From: TC-15 sp034437275
GTDB taxonomy: Bacteria; Chloroflexota; Anaerolineae; Aggregatilineales; Aggregatilineaceae
Length of the DNA: 64,000 bases
Direction: 5' to 3'
NCBI GenBank assembly: GCA_034437275.1
Contig: DAOTUD010000127.1
Location: 56,687 to 120,686 of the forward strand
This document shows positions 9,288 through 18,197 of this stretch, in pieces. Position 1 is the stretch's first letter. Every line of letters starts with the position of its first letter. The position numbers were made by a program, and so were the translations under genes. The notes under the pieces were generated by a model. That model did no database searches. It saw only the letters and a program-made list of their open reading frames with translations, and was not told the DNA's origin.

Positions 9288-10391
9288 TTACTGCAACGCC
9301 TGCTCAGTCTCTTGATCAAACAAGTGCATCGCGGCCATGTTAAACACAGCACCCGCCGGATGCCCCACGCGAACATCAGCACGCGGGTCGAAGCGGGCCA
9401 TCATGAACTGGCCGTCTTTTTCCAGGTAGACGATCTTCTCGTTACCCATCAACTCGATCACGTCGACATTGACTTCGATCAACGACGGCTTGATATCAGC
9501 CGGCTTGTAGTCAACATGCGAAATATTCTCTGGCCGGATGCCGAAGATCAGCTTCTTGCCGACATGCGGACGGTACAACTCCTGCCGGTCTTCCGGTACC
9601 TCGAGGCGGAACCTGCCCGTATCGACCCACATGCTGCCATCTTCTTCGATCAGTTCCGAACTATCGAAGAAGTTCATCGCCGGGCTGCCAATAAATCCAG
9701 CCACAAATACATTCGCCGGGTGATCGTACAGATTCGACGGTGAATCGATCTGCATCAATTCGCCAGCACGCAGTACCGCGATACGCTCGCCCATCGTCAT
9801 CGCCTCGACCTGGTCGTGGGTCACGTAAATGAACGTGGTCCCCAGACGTTGGTGCAGCTTGCTGATGAAGGCACGCGCCTCAACACGCAGCTTCGCATCC
9901 AGGTTCGACAGCGGCTCGTCCAGCAAGAAAACCGCCGGCTCACGCACAATCGCGCGGCCCACCGCCACACGCTGGCGCTGACCACCCGACAACTGCCGCG
10001 GACGGCGTTCGAGCAGCATCTCGATGCCCAGACTGGCTGCCGTTTCGCGCACGCGCTCGTCAATCACCTGCTTCGGCGTACGGCGCAGGCGCAGACCAAA
10101 CGCCATGTTATCATACACTGTCATATGCGGATACAGCGCGTAGCTCTGGAACACCATCGCGATGTCCCGGTCTTTCGGAGCTACATTGTTTACCACGCGA
10201 TCCCCGATCAAAATTTCACCGTCGGTAATCTCTTCCAGGCCGGCAAGCATACGCAAGCTGGTGGACTTGCCACAGCCTGACGGGCCAACGAAGACCAAGA
10301 ACTCACCATCAGGAATTTCGATACTGAGGTCCCTTACCGCATCAAGATCGCCCCAACTTTTCGTAACATTTCGATAAGTTACACTCGCCAC
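9288..10391 (-). CDS. ugpC: sugar ABC transporter ATP-binding protein, UgpC/MsmK type
   Basis: A 367-residue ABC ATPase of the carbohydrate uptake (CUT1) class. Visible motifs are Walker A 'GPSGCGKST' (about 36-44), Q-loop 'MVFQSYALYPHMTV', signature 'LSGGQRQR' (about 134), Walker B 'VFLLDEPLSNLDA' and switch 'THDQ'. The C-terminal third is the OB/TOBE region, including 'FGIRPENI'. No permease or binding-protein gene is adjacent, so it is likely a shared ATPase serving several sugar transporters, as known for MsmK-like proteins. The start is GTG with GGGAGG 6 bases upstream. The gene symbol names the family, not a proven substrate. Confidence 0.9.
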   Translation of the reverse strand: MASVTYRNVTKSWGDLDAVRDLSIEIPDGEFLVFVGPSGCGKSTSLRMLAGLEEITDGEILIGDRVVNNVAPKDRDIAMVFQSYALYPHMTVYDNMAFGLRLRRTPKQVIDERVRETAASLGIEMLLERRPRQLSGGQRQRVAVGRAIVREPAVFLLDEPLSNLDAKLRVEARAFISKLHQRLGTTFIYVTHDQVEAMTMGERIAVLRAGELMQIDSPSNLYDHPANVFVAGFIGSPAMNFFDSSELIEEDGSMWVDTGRFRLEVPEDRQELYRPHVGKKLIFGIRPENISHVDYKPADIKPSLIEVNVDVIELMGNEKIVYLEKDGQFMMARFDPRADVRVGHPAGAVFNMAAMHLFDQETEQALQ

Positions 10392-10538
10392 GGGTTGCCT
10401 CCCATAGGTTTATACAAAACACTCAGCACAGCATAAGTTAACTTAAATGCCTCTATTATGGCATTGTCAGCCGCTTTAGACAAATTATTTTGCTGACTAT
10501 CTCCTATCTTACTCCACAAGCCGAAAAATTTCACATAA

Positions 10539-12080
10539 TTAGTGGCGAAAATGGCGCACACCGGTGAATATCATCGCCAGATCGGCTGCGTTCGCCGCAT
10601 CGATCACCGTCTGGTCCCGGATCGAACCGCCCGGCTGGACGACACACGTCACGCCGGCTTCTGCTGCCACGTCGACGCCATCCGGAAACGGGAAGAACGC
10701 ATCGGACGCCAGCGCGGCCCCCTGCGCGCGATCACCGGCCTTCGTCACTGCCAACCGCACCGCATCCACCCGGCTGGGCAGCCCGCCACCAATCCCAACA
10801 GTGGTATTCGGTGCAGCCAGCACGATGGCATTGCTTTTGACGTACTGAACCGCCTTCCAGCCGAAGCGCATCGCCTGCAGCTCGTCCGAGGTTGGATGCC
10901 GCTCCGTCACCACACGCCAATTCGCCTCCTCAGGATCGCCTTGATCCACCTCCTGCACCAAGACCCCACCCATAATACTATGCACCTGCAGTCCTGTGCC
11001 AGCCCGGCGCTCCGCAATCCGCAGCAGGCGACAGTTCTTCCGCTTTTCGCCCAATCGCTGCTGTGCCGTTGGCGTAAAATCCGGGGCAGCGATCGCTTCC
11101 ACAAATAGCGCATCCAGCGCATCGACAAACGCATCATCCACCGGGCGATTGACGGCAATGATCCCGCCAAAGGCTGACACCGGGTCCGACGCTAACGCCG
11201 GTGGAAACGCATCCGCCAGCGTGGGGCCGGTGGCGATGCCGGTCGGCGTCAGATGCTTCACGATGACCACCGCCGGTTTCTCATACCCACCCACCGCACG
11301 CCAGGCAGTGTCCAGGTCTAACAGGTTATTATAGGACAGCAGTTTGCTCCCCAGCAATTCACCGCCCAATGGCCCCATTCCCGCCTGTGTAGCATACAGG
11401 CTGCCTTGCTGGTGCGGATTTTCGCCATAACGCAGCTGCTGCACCCGTGTCAGGCCCAACGAGAAGATCGCCGGCAGTTCGGCCTGTTCACCGCTGTCTG
11501 CTTCCGTTGCCTGGGCGAGATAAGCATGGATCGCAGTGTCATAATCCCGCGTGAGCGCAAACGCTTTGACCGCCAACCGCTGCCGCAACACATCCGCGAC
11601 CTGCCCCATATCACGCAGCATCGACAGAATCAGCGGATAATCTGCCGGGTCAGTAACGACAGTCACACGGGCGGCGTTTTTGGCGGCAGCCCGCACCATC
11701 GCCACCCCACCCACATCGATCTGCTCGACCGCCTCCGCCAGCGTTACCCCTGGCTGCGAGGTCGTCTCCTGAAAGGGATACAAATTGCATACCACCATGT
11801 CGATCGGCCCATACCCGTGCTGGCTCAATGTCTCCATATCGTCGGCTGCATCACGCGCCAGGATGGCGGCATGAATTGCCGGGTGCAGCGTCTTCACCCG
11901 CCCCGACAGCATCTCCGGTGCCTGCGTCAGGCGTTCGACGGGCGTCGTTTCAATCCCAGACATCGCCAACACACGGGCCGTCCCCCCACTGGCAACCAGG
12001 TCCCAGCCCAGTTCAAGCAGCCCCCGGGCCAAATCCTCCAGTCCGGTCTTGTCATATACGCTTAAGATTGCTCGCGGCAT
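10539..12080 (-). CDS. purH: bifunctional AICAR transformylase / IMP cyclohydrolase
   Basis: A 513-residue PurH, catalysing the last two steps of IMP synthesis. Residues 1-145 form the MGS-like IMP cyclohydrolase domain ('SGGTARVL', 'GRVKTLHP', 'CNLYPF'); the rest is the AICAR formyltransferase domain ending with the family-typical 'MIFTGVRHFRH'. The catalytic Lys-His is present as 'KHLTPTG', a variant of the common bacterial KHxNPCG and closer to the form in eukaryotic ATIC. AAAGG stands about 9 bases before the ATG. No other purine gene is nearby, and I see no purine riboswitch in its leader. Confidence 0.97.
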   Translation of the reverse strand: MPRAILSVYDKTGLEDLARGLLELGWDLVASGGTARVLAMSGIETTPVERLTQAPEMLSGRVKTLHPAIHAAILARDAADDMETLSQHGYGPIDMVVCNLYPFQETTSQPGVTLAEAVEQIDVGGVAMVRAAAKNAARVTVVTDPADYPLILSMLRDMGQVADVLRQRLAVKAFALTRDYDTAIHAYLAQATEADSGEQAELPAIFSLGLTRVQQLRYGENPHQQGSLYATQAGMGPLGGELLGSKLLSYNNLLDLDTAWRAVGGYEKPAVVIVKHLTPTGIATGPTLADAFPPALASDPVSAFGGIIAVNRPVDDAFVDALDALFVEAIAAPDFTPTAQQRLGEKRKNCRLLRIAERRAGTGLQVHSIMGGVLVQEVDQGDPEEANWRVVTERHPTSDELQAMRFGWKAVQYVKSNAIVLAAPNTTVGIGGGLPSRVDAVRLAVTKAGDRAQGAALASDAFFPFPDGVDVAAEAGVTCVVQPGGSIRDQTVIDAANAADLAMIFTGVRHFRH

Positions 12081-12128
12081 GTTCTAACCTTTCGAATAAC
12101 GACATAACACAGCTTTTAATTGTTTATA

Positions 12129-12157
12129 TTGACATTTCAAGATCAAAAATGTTTGAA
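12129..12157 (+). promoter_or_regulatory. possible sigma-70 promoter for the 68-residue protein
   Basis: TTGACA, a 17-base spacer and TTGAAT, in an AT-rich divergent intergenic region between purH and the small gene at 12240. The -35 is perfect and the -10 is weak. Confidence 0.35.
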
Positions 12158-12239
12158 TATAGTTAGAAAGACGGACCAGGATATCATGTTTCCAGGAGGA
12201 TTGTAACGTAACTCGATTTTTGATGTAAAGGAGCCTCGT

Positions 12240-12446
12240 ATGCCGCACACGATAGATGTTCAGATCGGTCGAGTGATTAGAGTTGGGCGTGGTTGGGCTG
12301 ATGTAACGATTGATCGACAGGTTAAGCGCGTCAGCATTCGTCCCGATCTCCTGGTCCGTGCGGGAAACTACCTCAAGATAATCAATGAATATGGCATTGC
12401 GCTGCTGCCGGCTCACGAACATCACACCACCGACCGTCTCCAATAA
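12240..12446 (+). CDS. small unknown protein (68 residues)
   Basis: A 68-residue protein not recognised. It is preceded by AAAGGAG at an ideal distance from ATG, which is the best evidence that it is real. The first 50 residues alternate short hydrophobic strands with basic residues (two valine/isoleucine-rich strands around 'RVGRGW'), suggesting a small beta-barrel, possibly nucleic-acid binding; this is inference only. The C-terminus is His-rich. It is transcribed divergently from purH and convergently with the TIM-barrel gene, with a perfect palindrome between the two stops. Confidence 0.65.
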   Translation: MPHTIDVQIGRVIRVGRGWADVTIDRQVKRVSIRPDLLVRAGNYLKIINEYGIALLPAHEHHTTDRLQ

Positions 12447-12491
12447 ACCGGTGGTTTGTGCCGGAACCCGCCAATTCAGAATATCGTAAAT

Positions 12492-12517
12492 CCACTGGAG
12501 GTGCGCACCTCCAGTGG
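12492..12517. terminator. 26-bp perfect palindrome between convergent genes
   Basis: A perfect inverted repeat with 13-base arms and no loop lies between the stop of the 68-residue gene and the stop of the TIM-barrel gene. As RNA it would form a strong hairpin from either strand, but only short T runs follow, so it may be a weak bidirectional terminator or 3'-end stabiliser. Confidence 0.5.
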
Positions 12518-12518
12518 T

Positions 12519-14405
12519 CTATTTCACGCGCAGTACTTTATAGGATCGCACGGATACAATCAAACTGTTGCCAAAGATACGTTTGGCCTGGTCCTCGTCT
12601 GGGGAAAACACCCACCCGCTGACGAACTGCGGCGTATGAATGGTAATCCGCTGTGGCTTGTCCTGGTAATTCACCAAATGCCATTGTTCTCCCCCGCCCG
12701 GATCACGCCAGATGGTAAACAACAGTGGCCCCTCCCCCTCAACACTGGGCCGCACATCCGAACCGATGGCCCGCACGAGTTCGGTCTGCATGCTCACCGG
12801 CGGCAGCCCGCCGCCAGAAGGAACCGCCACACGCCGCTGGAACCATCCCAACACAACCCGGGCCAGCACATGTGTATGATACCAGCGCCAGAGCACGACG
12901 CCAGCCCGGTAGGTCAAACGCCGCACCAATGGCCAATGATACCAGGCCAGCCGTGCGGGTTTGTACTTTTTCCATAGTGGTTGCTCGGCGCTGCCAGGAC
13001 GTGCTTGTTTCAAGGCGATCACCCGCCCGCCCGTCTCATCCACAAATCGGGCCAGGCGTTCATTTAACCCTGCAACTGTTCCCGGTGGCACAATCAAGGT
13101 CTTGGCGTGTTGCCAGTCTTTCTCATTGACTACGCGAAACGGCAGCCGGTGCTGGATCAGGGTGTGACATGCGCCCCAAAACGCAGGGGCTACCGCTCGC
13201 CAATCATGCATCAGCGCCTCATGCGGGCAATACACCGCCAGCGGGCTGCTGTTGGCCCGCGCGTGAAGCCACCCCGCATGTTTCGCCAGCCAGGCGTTCA
13301 CCCGTCCAATTGCATGCCGCTCAGCAGCAAATTCGTCGCTCAGCAGCAGCGTCAGACTGCGCCCGGCGACGTACTCAGTCCCATTCAACACCGCCGGTGA
13401 CTGCATCGCGCTCGCCTCGCCCACAGCAGCGACGTACTGCGCCGGTGTCGCGGTGGTATGCATATCCATGCGCTGCGGCCCAGTGTAGCTGGCCACTACC
13501 GTTTGGTCATGATCAGGCACGATCACCCCTAATTTCACCGCATTCTGATACAGCCGTTTGCCCGGCCCATAACGCGGCAGAATACTCTGGGCAAGCACGA
13601 TATCATGCATGGTAGCCCCGCCAGTCAATTCGTGCCCATGCAGCACCAGCGGGTTCAGCGTCAACTCTGCATACCCTTCGGTCGACACACACACATCTGG
13701 GTTCAGTTCACGTGCATAATCCGCCCATTTATCCAGAGTCACCGCCGTGGTATACGCCCGCCAGCGCAGAAACATCTGCGCCGCGGTCCGATGAATGTTG
13801 ATGCCCTTGGGGATCGCCTGGCTGCCCGATGCTTCAGCATAAGCCGCCTGGCAGCGCTCGCAGTGGCATCCCGCCGCCCCCAACAAGCCACGCCCCACAG
13901 CAAAGGGCACGCCCCCCATCCAGGGCATACTGAAAAACACCCCATCGGCACCGGCCTCGATCACCGTCTGGATGCGCTGCTCGACTTCGGCCTCCCACGC
14001 CGGATCGTGCCAGCACGTGAAGAACCGCCCCGCATGAAATGGGATCGGTTCGCCCCAGGGATCACGCGCATCCCATTCCCTGTTCGCGTAGCTGCCCCGC
14101 CGGATATAGGTCGACACCTGCACCCCGCCGCACACCTGAATCCCCGCGGCATGATACAAGCCCACCGCTTTACGGAAATTCTCCCAGTCGAACTCATCTT
14201 CTTCGGGTGGAAATCCCCAACTGCACATCAAATACACGCTGTTAAAGCCCATCGCCTTAACACGCTCGGCCCCCGCCTGGGTATAGGGCATATCCAGGGT
14301 ACGGTTATCGATCACGGTACGCGGATATTGTACGCGCAGCAGTTGGCGCGCCCCATACCCGCCCCACAACGCAATCCCGCGATGGTGTCCTACCTGCAAA
14401 TCCAT
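12519..14405 (-). CDS. TIM-barrel glycoside-hydrolase-like protein
   Basis: A 628-residue protein with no signal peptide. The N-terminal 300 residues read as a (beta/alpha)8 barrel of the hypothetical glycosyl-hydrolase / beta-galactosidase-like type: 'MGFNSVYLMCSWGFPPEEDEF' sits near residues 52-72, 'GVQVSTYIRRG' near 95, 'DGVFFSMPWMGG' near 155, and the Cys pair 'CHCERC' near 180. Residues 370-480 resemble the glutamine-amidotransferase-like domain common in such hydrolases, and the tail is beta-rich. The catalytic acids cannot be assigned confidently. It stands alone, with AAAAGG before ATG. Function is unproven. Confidence 0.6.
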   Translation of the reverse strand: MDLQVGHHRGIALWGGYGARQLLRVQYPRTVIDNRTLDMPYTQAGAERVKAMGFNSVYLMCSWGFPPEEDEFDWENFRKAVGLYHAAGIQVCGGVQVSTYIRRGSYANREWDARDPWGEPIPFHAGRFFTCWHDPAWEAEVEQRIQTVIEAGADGVFFSMPWMGGVPFAVGRGLLGAAGCHCERCQAAYAEASGSQAIPKGINIHRTAAQMFLRWRAYTTAVTLDKWADYARELNPDVCVSTEGYAELTLNPLVLHGHELTGGATMHDIVLAQSILPRYGPGKRLYQNAVKLGVIVPDHDQTVVASYTGPQRMDMHTTATPAQYVAAVGEASAMQSPAVLNGTEYVAGRSLTLLLSDEFAAERHAIGRVNAWLAKHAGWLHARANSSPLAVYCPHEALMHDWRAVAPAFWGACHTLIQHRLPFRVVNEKDWQHAKTLIVPPGTVAGLNERLARFVDETGGRVIALKQARPGSAEQPLWKKYKPARLAWYHWPLVRRLTYRAGVVLWRWYHTHVLARVVLGWFQRRVAVPSGGGLPPVSMQTELVRAIGSDVRPSVEGEGPLLFTIWRDPGGGEQWHLVNYQDKPQRITIHTPQFVSGWVFSPDEDQAKRIFGNSLIVSVRSYKVLRVK

Positions 14406-14443
14406 ACACGCCTTTTCACCGTCTGCAGCCTGTCACATCTTGC

Positions 14444-14449
14444 ATTATA
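14444..14449 (-). promoter_or_regulatory. possible -10 box for the TIM-barrel gene
   Basis: A perfect TATAAT on the minus strand about 40 bases before the TIM-barrel gene. The best -35 candidate (TTGTAT) is 20 bases away, so the assignment is weak. Confidence 0.3.
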
Positions 14450-14511
14450 GTCGAATGTGCCAAAATAGAATACAATACCTATGGAGTAGCCGTGCACTGG
14501 AAAGAGGCGGA

Positions 14512-14832
14512 ATGATGAAGAAATCAGAACGAGCCAAAATTATGCGCCAGCGCCGCGATGCAAAAGTGGCGGATCATCTCCAACAATATGCCCCCGTCTG
14601 GCTGGTGGATGAGGTTATTATGTCGGAACGTGACTCCATCCGCTTCAACGTGGTGTTCTATCACTCCTACTATGGGTGGGTCAACCGCCGCTATCGCTAC
14701 GACGCCTTCAACAACGTGCTGTACCACCAGGGGCAAACCCTCGTCAGCGAAGAAGATGCGCTGGAGCTTGAGGATAAAAAGCCGTATATCGAGGCGGAAA
14801 CGATTAACACCATCGATTCCTATGGCGGCTGA
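14512..14832 (+). CDS. small unknown protein (106 residues)
   Basis: A 106-residue hydrophilic protein, not recognised. It begins with a basic segment ('KKSERAKIMRQRR'), followed by an aromatic-rich core with several Tyr/Trp residues near 45-65 and an acidic C-terminus. ATG 14512 is chosen over an upstream in-frame GTG because AGAGGCGG precedes it by a normal distance; 14515 is equally possible. There is no signal peptide or membrane segment. It is a lone plus-strand gene between two minus-strand genes. Confidence 0.65.
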   Translation: MMKKSERAKIMRQRRDAKVADHLQQYAPVWLVDEVIMSERDSIRFNVVFYHSYYGWVNRRYRYDAFNNVLYHQGQTLVSEEDALELEDKKPYIEAETINTIDSYGG

Positions 14833-14853
14833 TATAACACTCCTCACCATCAC

Positions 14854-14886
14854 AAAAAAACAGGGATAGCATAGCAGCTATCCCTA
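14854..14886 (-). terminator. terminator of the BioF2-like gene
   Basis: Minus-strand hairpin AGGGATAGC / GCTATCCCT with a 6-base loop, followed by GTTTTTTTG. It lies 32 bases past the stop of the acyltransferase gene; on the plus strand it lacks a T run. Confidence 0.8.
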
Positions 14887-14917
14887 TCTCAGTTGCAGCT
14901 TAACACCGTCCACAGCT

Positions 14918-15934
14918 TTATGTCGGACGGATGTGGACTTGATACACGTTCGTATCCTGCCCGCCCATGTCATACTTGTAAGGCTCGTCGCCCCGCAGAA
15001 AATCGAACGCTTCCCGATCATTCTCAATCGCGTACTCAATCAAGCGTGCCAGCAGCACAATCCCCGGACTCAAATGCCCGAAGTCCTCGACATTGTGTCC
15101 AGAATTGTAGACCAGCACCCGGTTGTTGTATTCAAAGTTGAGATAGGTTGCTGCCAGGCTGTCATTGGCCATCAAAAAAGCAAGCTGCAGCCAGCCCTGG
15201 GCCGCCATCTTGGGCACCATATCGTAGAAAAACGCGACGTTGGCCTCATCCTCCAGGAAACGCGCTTTTTCCGCGCTGCTGGCCGCCATCAGCGCCAGGA
15301 ATTGCTCCAGTTCCTGCTCGAGATCGTGCTCTGCCCCCACGATATACCAAGCGACCTCGGCCATATTACCCCCCGCCCTGCGGAGTTTGCGGCGCAGTTC
15401 GTGCCGGTTCTTTTTATCCAGGCTGGCGACATAGTCCAGCCATTCATCCGGCAGATTGACCACCGGGCACACTTCCTGAAGCTGGATATCGACATCAAAG
15501 CCCTCGGCGAATGCCTCCGGCATCAGCGAAAGCGTCGGCGAATCTTGGGGCACATTGCACAACTGCATCTCGTCGAAGCGGTCGCTGTGTGCGGCCAGGT
15601 ATGTCGCCAGGGCGTCGAACACTGCCGCTTCGGCCCCACGCCGCGCGATTACGTCGACGTAATCGGTCACGTCGACACAGCCAATCGTACGGATCACCCG
15701 CTTACCGTTGCCCTCAGTGCTGACAAACCAGGGGGCGATGCCGAGCAGTTGCCCGGTGCCGTCATCGCGCAAAGCCAGCGCCCAGATCGATCCGGGATGA
15801 TACGTCTGCCACCAGGACGACTGCCAGTCATGCGTCAGGAAAATCCAATCCGCCGCACTATCATGCAGCAAATCGTCCCATTCGTCGCGCAATTCAGAAA
15901 ACAGGGTATCATCTTCGTACGATACAATTTTCAC
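14918..15934 (-). CDS. BioF2-like (CelD/FemAB-type) acyltransferase
   Basis: A 338-residue protein with the double-GNAT layout of the BioF2-like/CelD acyltransferase family used in polysaccharide or cell-envelope modification. Diagnostic segments are 'HDWQSSWWQTY' near residue 35, 'KNRHELRRKLRR' near 175, the acidic and Ala-rich helix that follows, and the C-terminal 'FDFLRGDEPYKYDMG' near 315, which is very typical of the family. It is soluble and has no signal peptide. GTG start with AAGAGG upstream. The acceptor is unknown; two membrane glycosyltransferases elsewhere in the window fit a role in envelope glycans, but that link is inference. Confidence 0.82.
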   Translation of the reverse strand: MKIVSYEDDTLFSELRDEWDDLLHDSAADWIFLTHDWQSSWWQTYHPGSIWALALRDDGTGQLLGIAPWFVSTEGNGKRVIRTIGCVDVTDYVDVIARRGAEAAVFDALATYLAAHSDRFDEMQLCNVPQDSPTLSLMPEAFAEGFDVDIQLQEVCPVVNLPDEWLDYVASLDKKNRHELRRKLRRAGGNMAEVAWYIVGAEHDLEQELEQFLALMAASSAEKARFLEDEANVAFFYDMVPKMAAQGWLQLAFLMANDSLAATYLNFEYNNRVLVYNSGHNVEDFGHLSPGIVLLARLIEYAIENDREAFDFLRGDEPYKYDMGGQDTNVYQVHIRPT

Positions 15935-16044
15935 AGCAACCTCTTTTCAGCTAGCCTACTGGCCCACTTTGCCCACACAATTATAATGAAACTGTACCGC
16001 CATCACACGTTAAATCTGTGCTAGAATCCGCAGGGAGAAACACC

Positions 16045-17307
16045 ATGCGTCGCAAATTGCAAAACCTCGACCGTCGCCAGCAGATGATCTCCGTAGCTAT
16101 TGCCGTCCTCATACTTATCATTATAATCCTGTTCGTACGTGCCAACTGGGGCGACGACAACAATGCCGACACGCGCTCCAATTATGCCGACCGTCTTCCA
16201 ACCCAGCCCCCGACCCCAGTCATCCCCCAGCGCATCACTCTCTGGCATTCCCTCGACGAACCGGCCCGCAACACACTGATCACGCTTCAAGTTGCTTTCG
16301 AAGACGCCCATCCCAACATTGAAATGACGGTCGAATATATCGCCCCCGACGACCTGCAATCTGCCTACGAATTGGCGGTCAACCAGGGACGCGGCCCCAC
16401 CCTGTTGATCGCCCCACCCCACTGGCTCCCTGATCTCGCCAACGCGGGCATGATCGAAACCATCAGCCCTGACTTGTTTGAAGTGGTGACCGGTGCTGAG
16501 TATCTAACAGAACCAATGGTGACGGCTACCGAATTAGCAAACCAACCGGACATTATGTATGGGGTGCCATTTACCGGTGAATTTGCCACACTATACTACA
16601 ATCAAGTCCTGGTCCCCAACCCGCCTGAAATGTACGCTAATCTCAAACAACAGGCCGCCACCTATGACCTGTTGATCGCCCCAACCTTCATGACCACGTC
16701 CGGACTCTATCTCTCGCGGGACGGCGCACTGCTGGCCCCGGACGGCAGCAACCTGGTCACCCAAACTGCCCTGGAAGATTATCTGGCAGAGATCAAAGCG
16801 CTGGTCGCCAGCCCTGGCGTTACGTTCACCACCAACTACGACCCCTTCACGGCAGGCGAGGCAGGGCTGCTGCTCGCATCCTCGCAAGATTACGCGATGC
16901 TGCGTGCTGCCTTGGGCGATGATCTCGCGGTCGTCTCCTTACCCCGCATTCCCCCTGCACGCTGGCAAACGCTGGTTGAGTTCCAGGTTATTATGCAGAA
17001 CCTCAACAACACTATCGAAGCCGCCGCTGCTGGCGACATCTTCATCGCCTACCTCCTATCACCGGACATTCAGCGCCAATGGTTCGTCGACACCAACGAC
17101 ACGCCGCTCAACGTGATGGGACTGGATGCCGGGAATCTGCGCCAGGCATGGGGCAGCGCGTTGAGCAAGGGGATCGCCGCTCCGCTGGACAACCGCTACC
17201 ACACCACACTGCGCCCGGCCCTGGATGCTGCCATCCAGCAAGTGCTCGACGGGGAAACCCCGGTAGACGTCGCCGCGGCCACGCTCAACACGCTGGGCCA
17301 GGACTGA
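16045..17307 (+). CDS. membrane-anchored extracellular solute-binding protein
   Basis: A 420-residue family-1-type (maltose-binding-like) substrate-binding protein. Residues 15-35 form a single hydrophobic anchor without a lipobox Cys, followed by a Pro-rich linker. The binding fold starts at 'ITLWHSLDEPARNTL' near residue 60 and includes 'YGVPFTGEFATLYYN' near 175. The start at 16045 is preferred because AGGGAG lies 9 bases before it; an upstream in-frame GTG lacks a site. No permease genes are adjacent, so it is an orphan component that could work with a transporter elsewhere and the shared ATPase at 9288. Confidence 0.8.
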   Translation: MRRKLQNLDRRQQMISVAIAVLILIIIILFVRANWGDDNNADTRSNYADRLPTQPPTPVIPQRITLWHSLDEPARNTLITLQVAFEDAHPNIEMTVEYIAPDDLQSAYELAVNQGRGPTLLIAPPHWLPDLANAGMIETISPDLFEVVTGAEYLTEPMVTATELANQPDIMYGVPFTGEFATLYYNQVLVPNPPEMYANLKQQAATYDLLIAPTFMTTSGLYLSRDGALLAPDGSNLVTQTALEDYLAEIKALVASPGVTFTTNYDPFTAGEAGLLLASSQDYAMLRAALGDDLAVVSLPRIPPARWQTLVEFQVIMQNLNNTIEAAAAGDIFIAYLLSPDIQRQWFVDTNDTPLNVMGLDAGNLRQAWGSALSKGIAAPLDNRYHTTLRPALDAAIQQVLDGETPVDVAAATLNTLGQD

Positions 17308-17324
17308 CGCCCGCAAATTGAGCC

Positions 17325-17353
17325 TTGTCACCGCCCGGCGATGTTGCTATAAT
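17325..17353 (+). promoter_or_regulatory. sigma-70 promoter of tRNA-Thr
   Basis: TTGTCA, 17-base spacer, perfect TATAAT, with the tRNA beginning 12 bases after the -10 box. Confidence 0.8.
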
Positions 17354-17365
17354 GCGGAACAGTTA

Positions 17366-17438
17366 GCCACCGTAGCTCAATCGGCAGAGCAAACGCTTCG
17401 TAAGCGTTAGGTTAAGGGTTCAATTCCCTTCGGTGGCT
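17366..17438 (+). tRNA. tRNA-Thr (anticodon CGT)
   Basis: A 73-base cloverleaf. The acceptor stem is GCCACCG / CGGTGGC, the D arm is of normal form, the anticodon stem AACGC / GCGTT encloses the loop TTCGTAA (anticodon CGT, reading ACG), and the T arm is AGGGTTCAATTCCCT. The discriminator base is T; CCA is not encoded. Confidence 0.95.
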
Positions 17439-17448
17439 CACATGTTAC

Positions 17449-17480
17449 GTGCCCCAGTTGTTTATACTGTGGGCATTTCT
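17449..17480 (+). terminator. possible terminator after tRNA-Thr
   Basis: TGCCC / GGGCA hairpin with a loop of about 16 bases, followed by TTTCTTT, between the tRNA and the uridine kinase gene. Confidence 0.4.
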
Positions 17481-17521
17481 TTATATACTGGCTATGTGGC
17501 GCAATGCTGTGAGGAGGGTAC

Positions 17522-18175
17522 ATGTCCAGCACTCCGAATCACCGCCCAACTCCGATCACCATCGGGGTCGCCGGCGGCACAGGATCTGGCAAAACGACGA
17601 TTTCAAGCGCCATTCTCGACCGGGTTGGCACTGAAAACATCGCCTATCTAGAACACGACGCTTATTACAAAGACATCCGCGACATCCGCACCGCCCCGCA
17701 CAACATCATCAACTTCGACCATCCCGACTCGCTGGAAACCACCCTGCTTATCGACCACATCAACCAGCTCAAACAATGGCAGCCCGTCGAGGTGCCCATC
17801 TACGACTTCACCACCCACAGCCGCACCGGCGAGGTCGAGATCGTGCCGCCGCAGCCGATCATCCTGGTCGAAGGCATCCTGGTGTTCGCCGAGCCGGATT
17901 TGCGCAAGCTGTTCGATGTGCGTATTTTTGTAGATACAGATGCCGATCTCCGCTTTATCCGCCGGTTAAAGCGGGACATCACCGAACGCAGCCGTACCGT
18001 TGAGTCGGTCATCGCCCAATACTTGCAAAGCGTTCGCCCCATGCACCTGGAATTTGTCGAACCGAGCAAGCGTTACGCCGACGTGATCATTCCCGAAGGC
18101 GGGAAAAACCTGGTGGCCATTGAAATGGTCGCGGCACGTATCCGTAGCATGTTAGAGGCTGCCGACCGCGTATAA
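17522..18175 (+). CDS. udk: uridine kinase
   Basis: A 217-residue uridine/cytidine kinase of pyrimidine salvage, phosphorylating uridine and cytidine with a nucleoside triphosphate. It shows Walker A 'GVAGGTGSGKTT' at residues 15-26, 'EHDAYYKD' with the uridine-binding Asp-Tyr pair near 45, 'NFDHPDS' near 65, 'ILVEGIL' near 115 and 'RLKRDITERSRTVESV' in the lid region. The length is typical. GAGGAGGG precedes the ATG. The VTT gene follows after 22 bases, probably in the same transcript. Confidence 0.95.
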   Translation: MSSTPNHRPTPITIGVAGGTGSGKTTISSAILDRVGTENIAYLEHDAYYKDIRDIRTAPHNIINFDHPDSLETTLLIDHINQLKQWQPVEVPIYDFTTHSRTGEVEIVPPQPIILVEGILVFAEPDLRKLFDVRIFVDTDADLRFIRRLKRDITERSRTVESVIAQYLQSVRPMHLEFVEPSKRYADVIIPEGGKNLVAIEMVAARIRSMLEAADRV

Positions 18176-18197
18176 TCCGGCAGCAAAGGGCGTCGCC

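Noticed and set aside
12081..12239. Purine riboswitch before purH
   Set aside because: No conserved purine or PreQ1 aptamer core could be found in the AT-rich divergent region.
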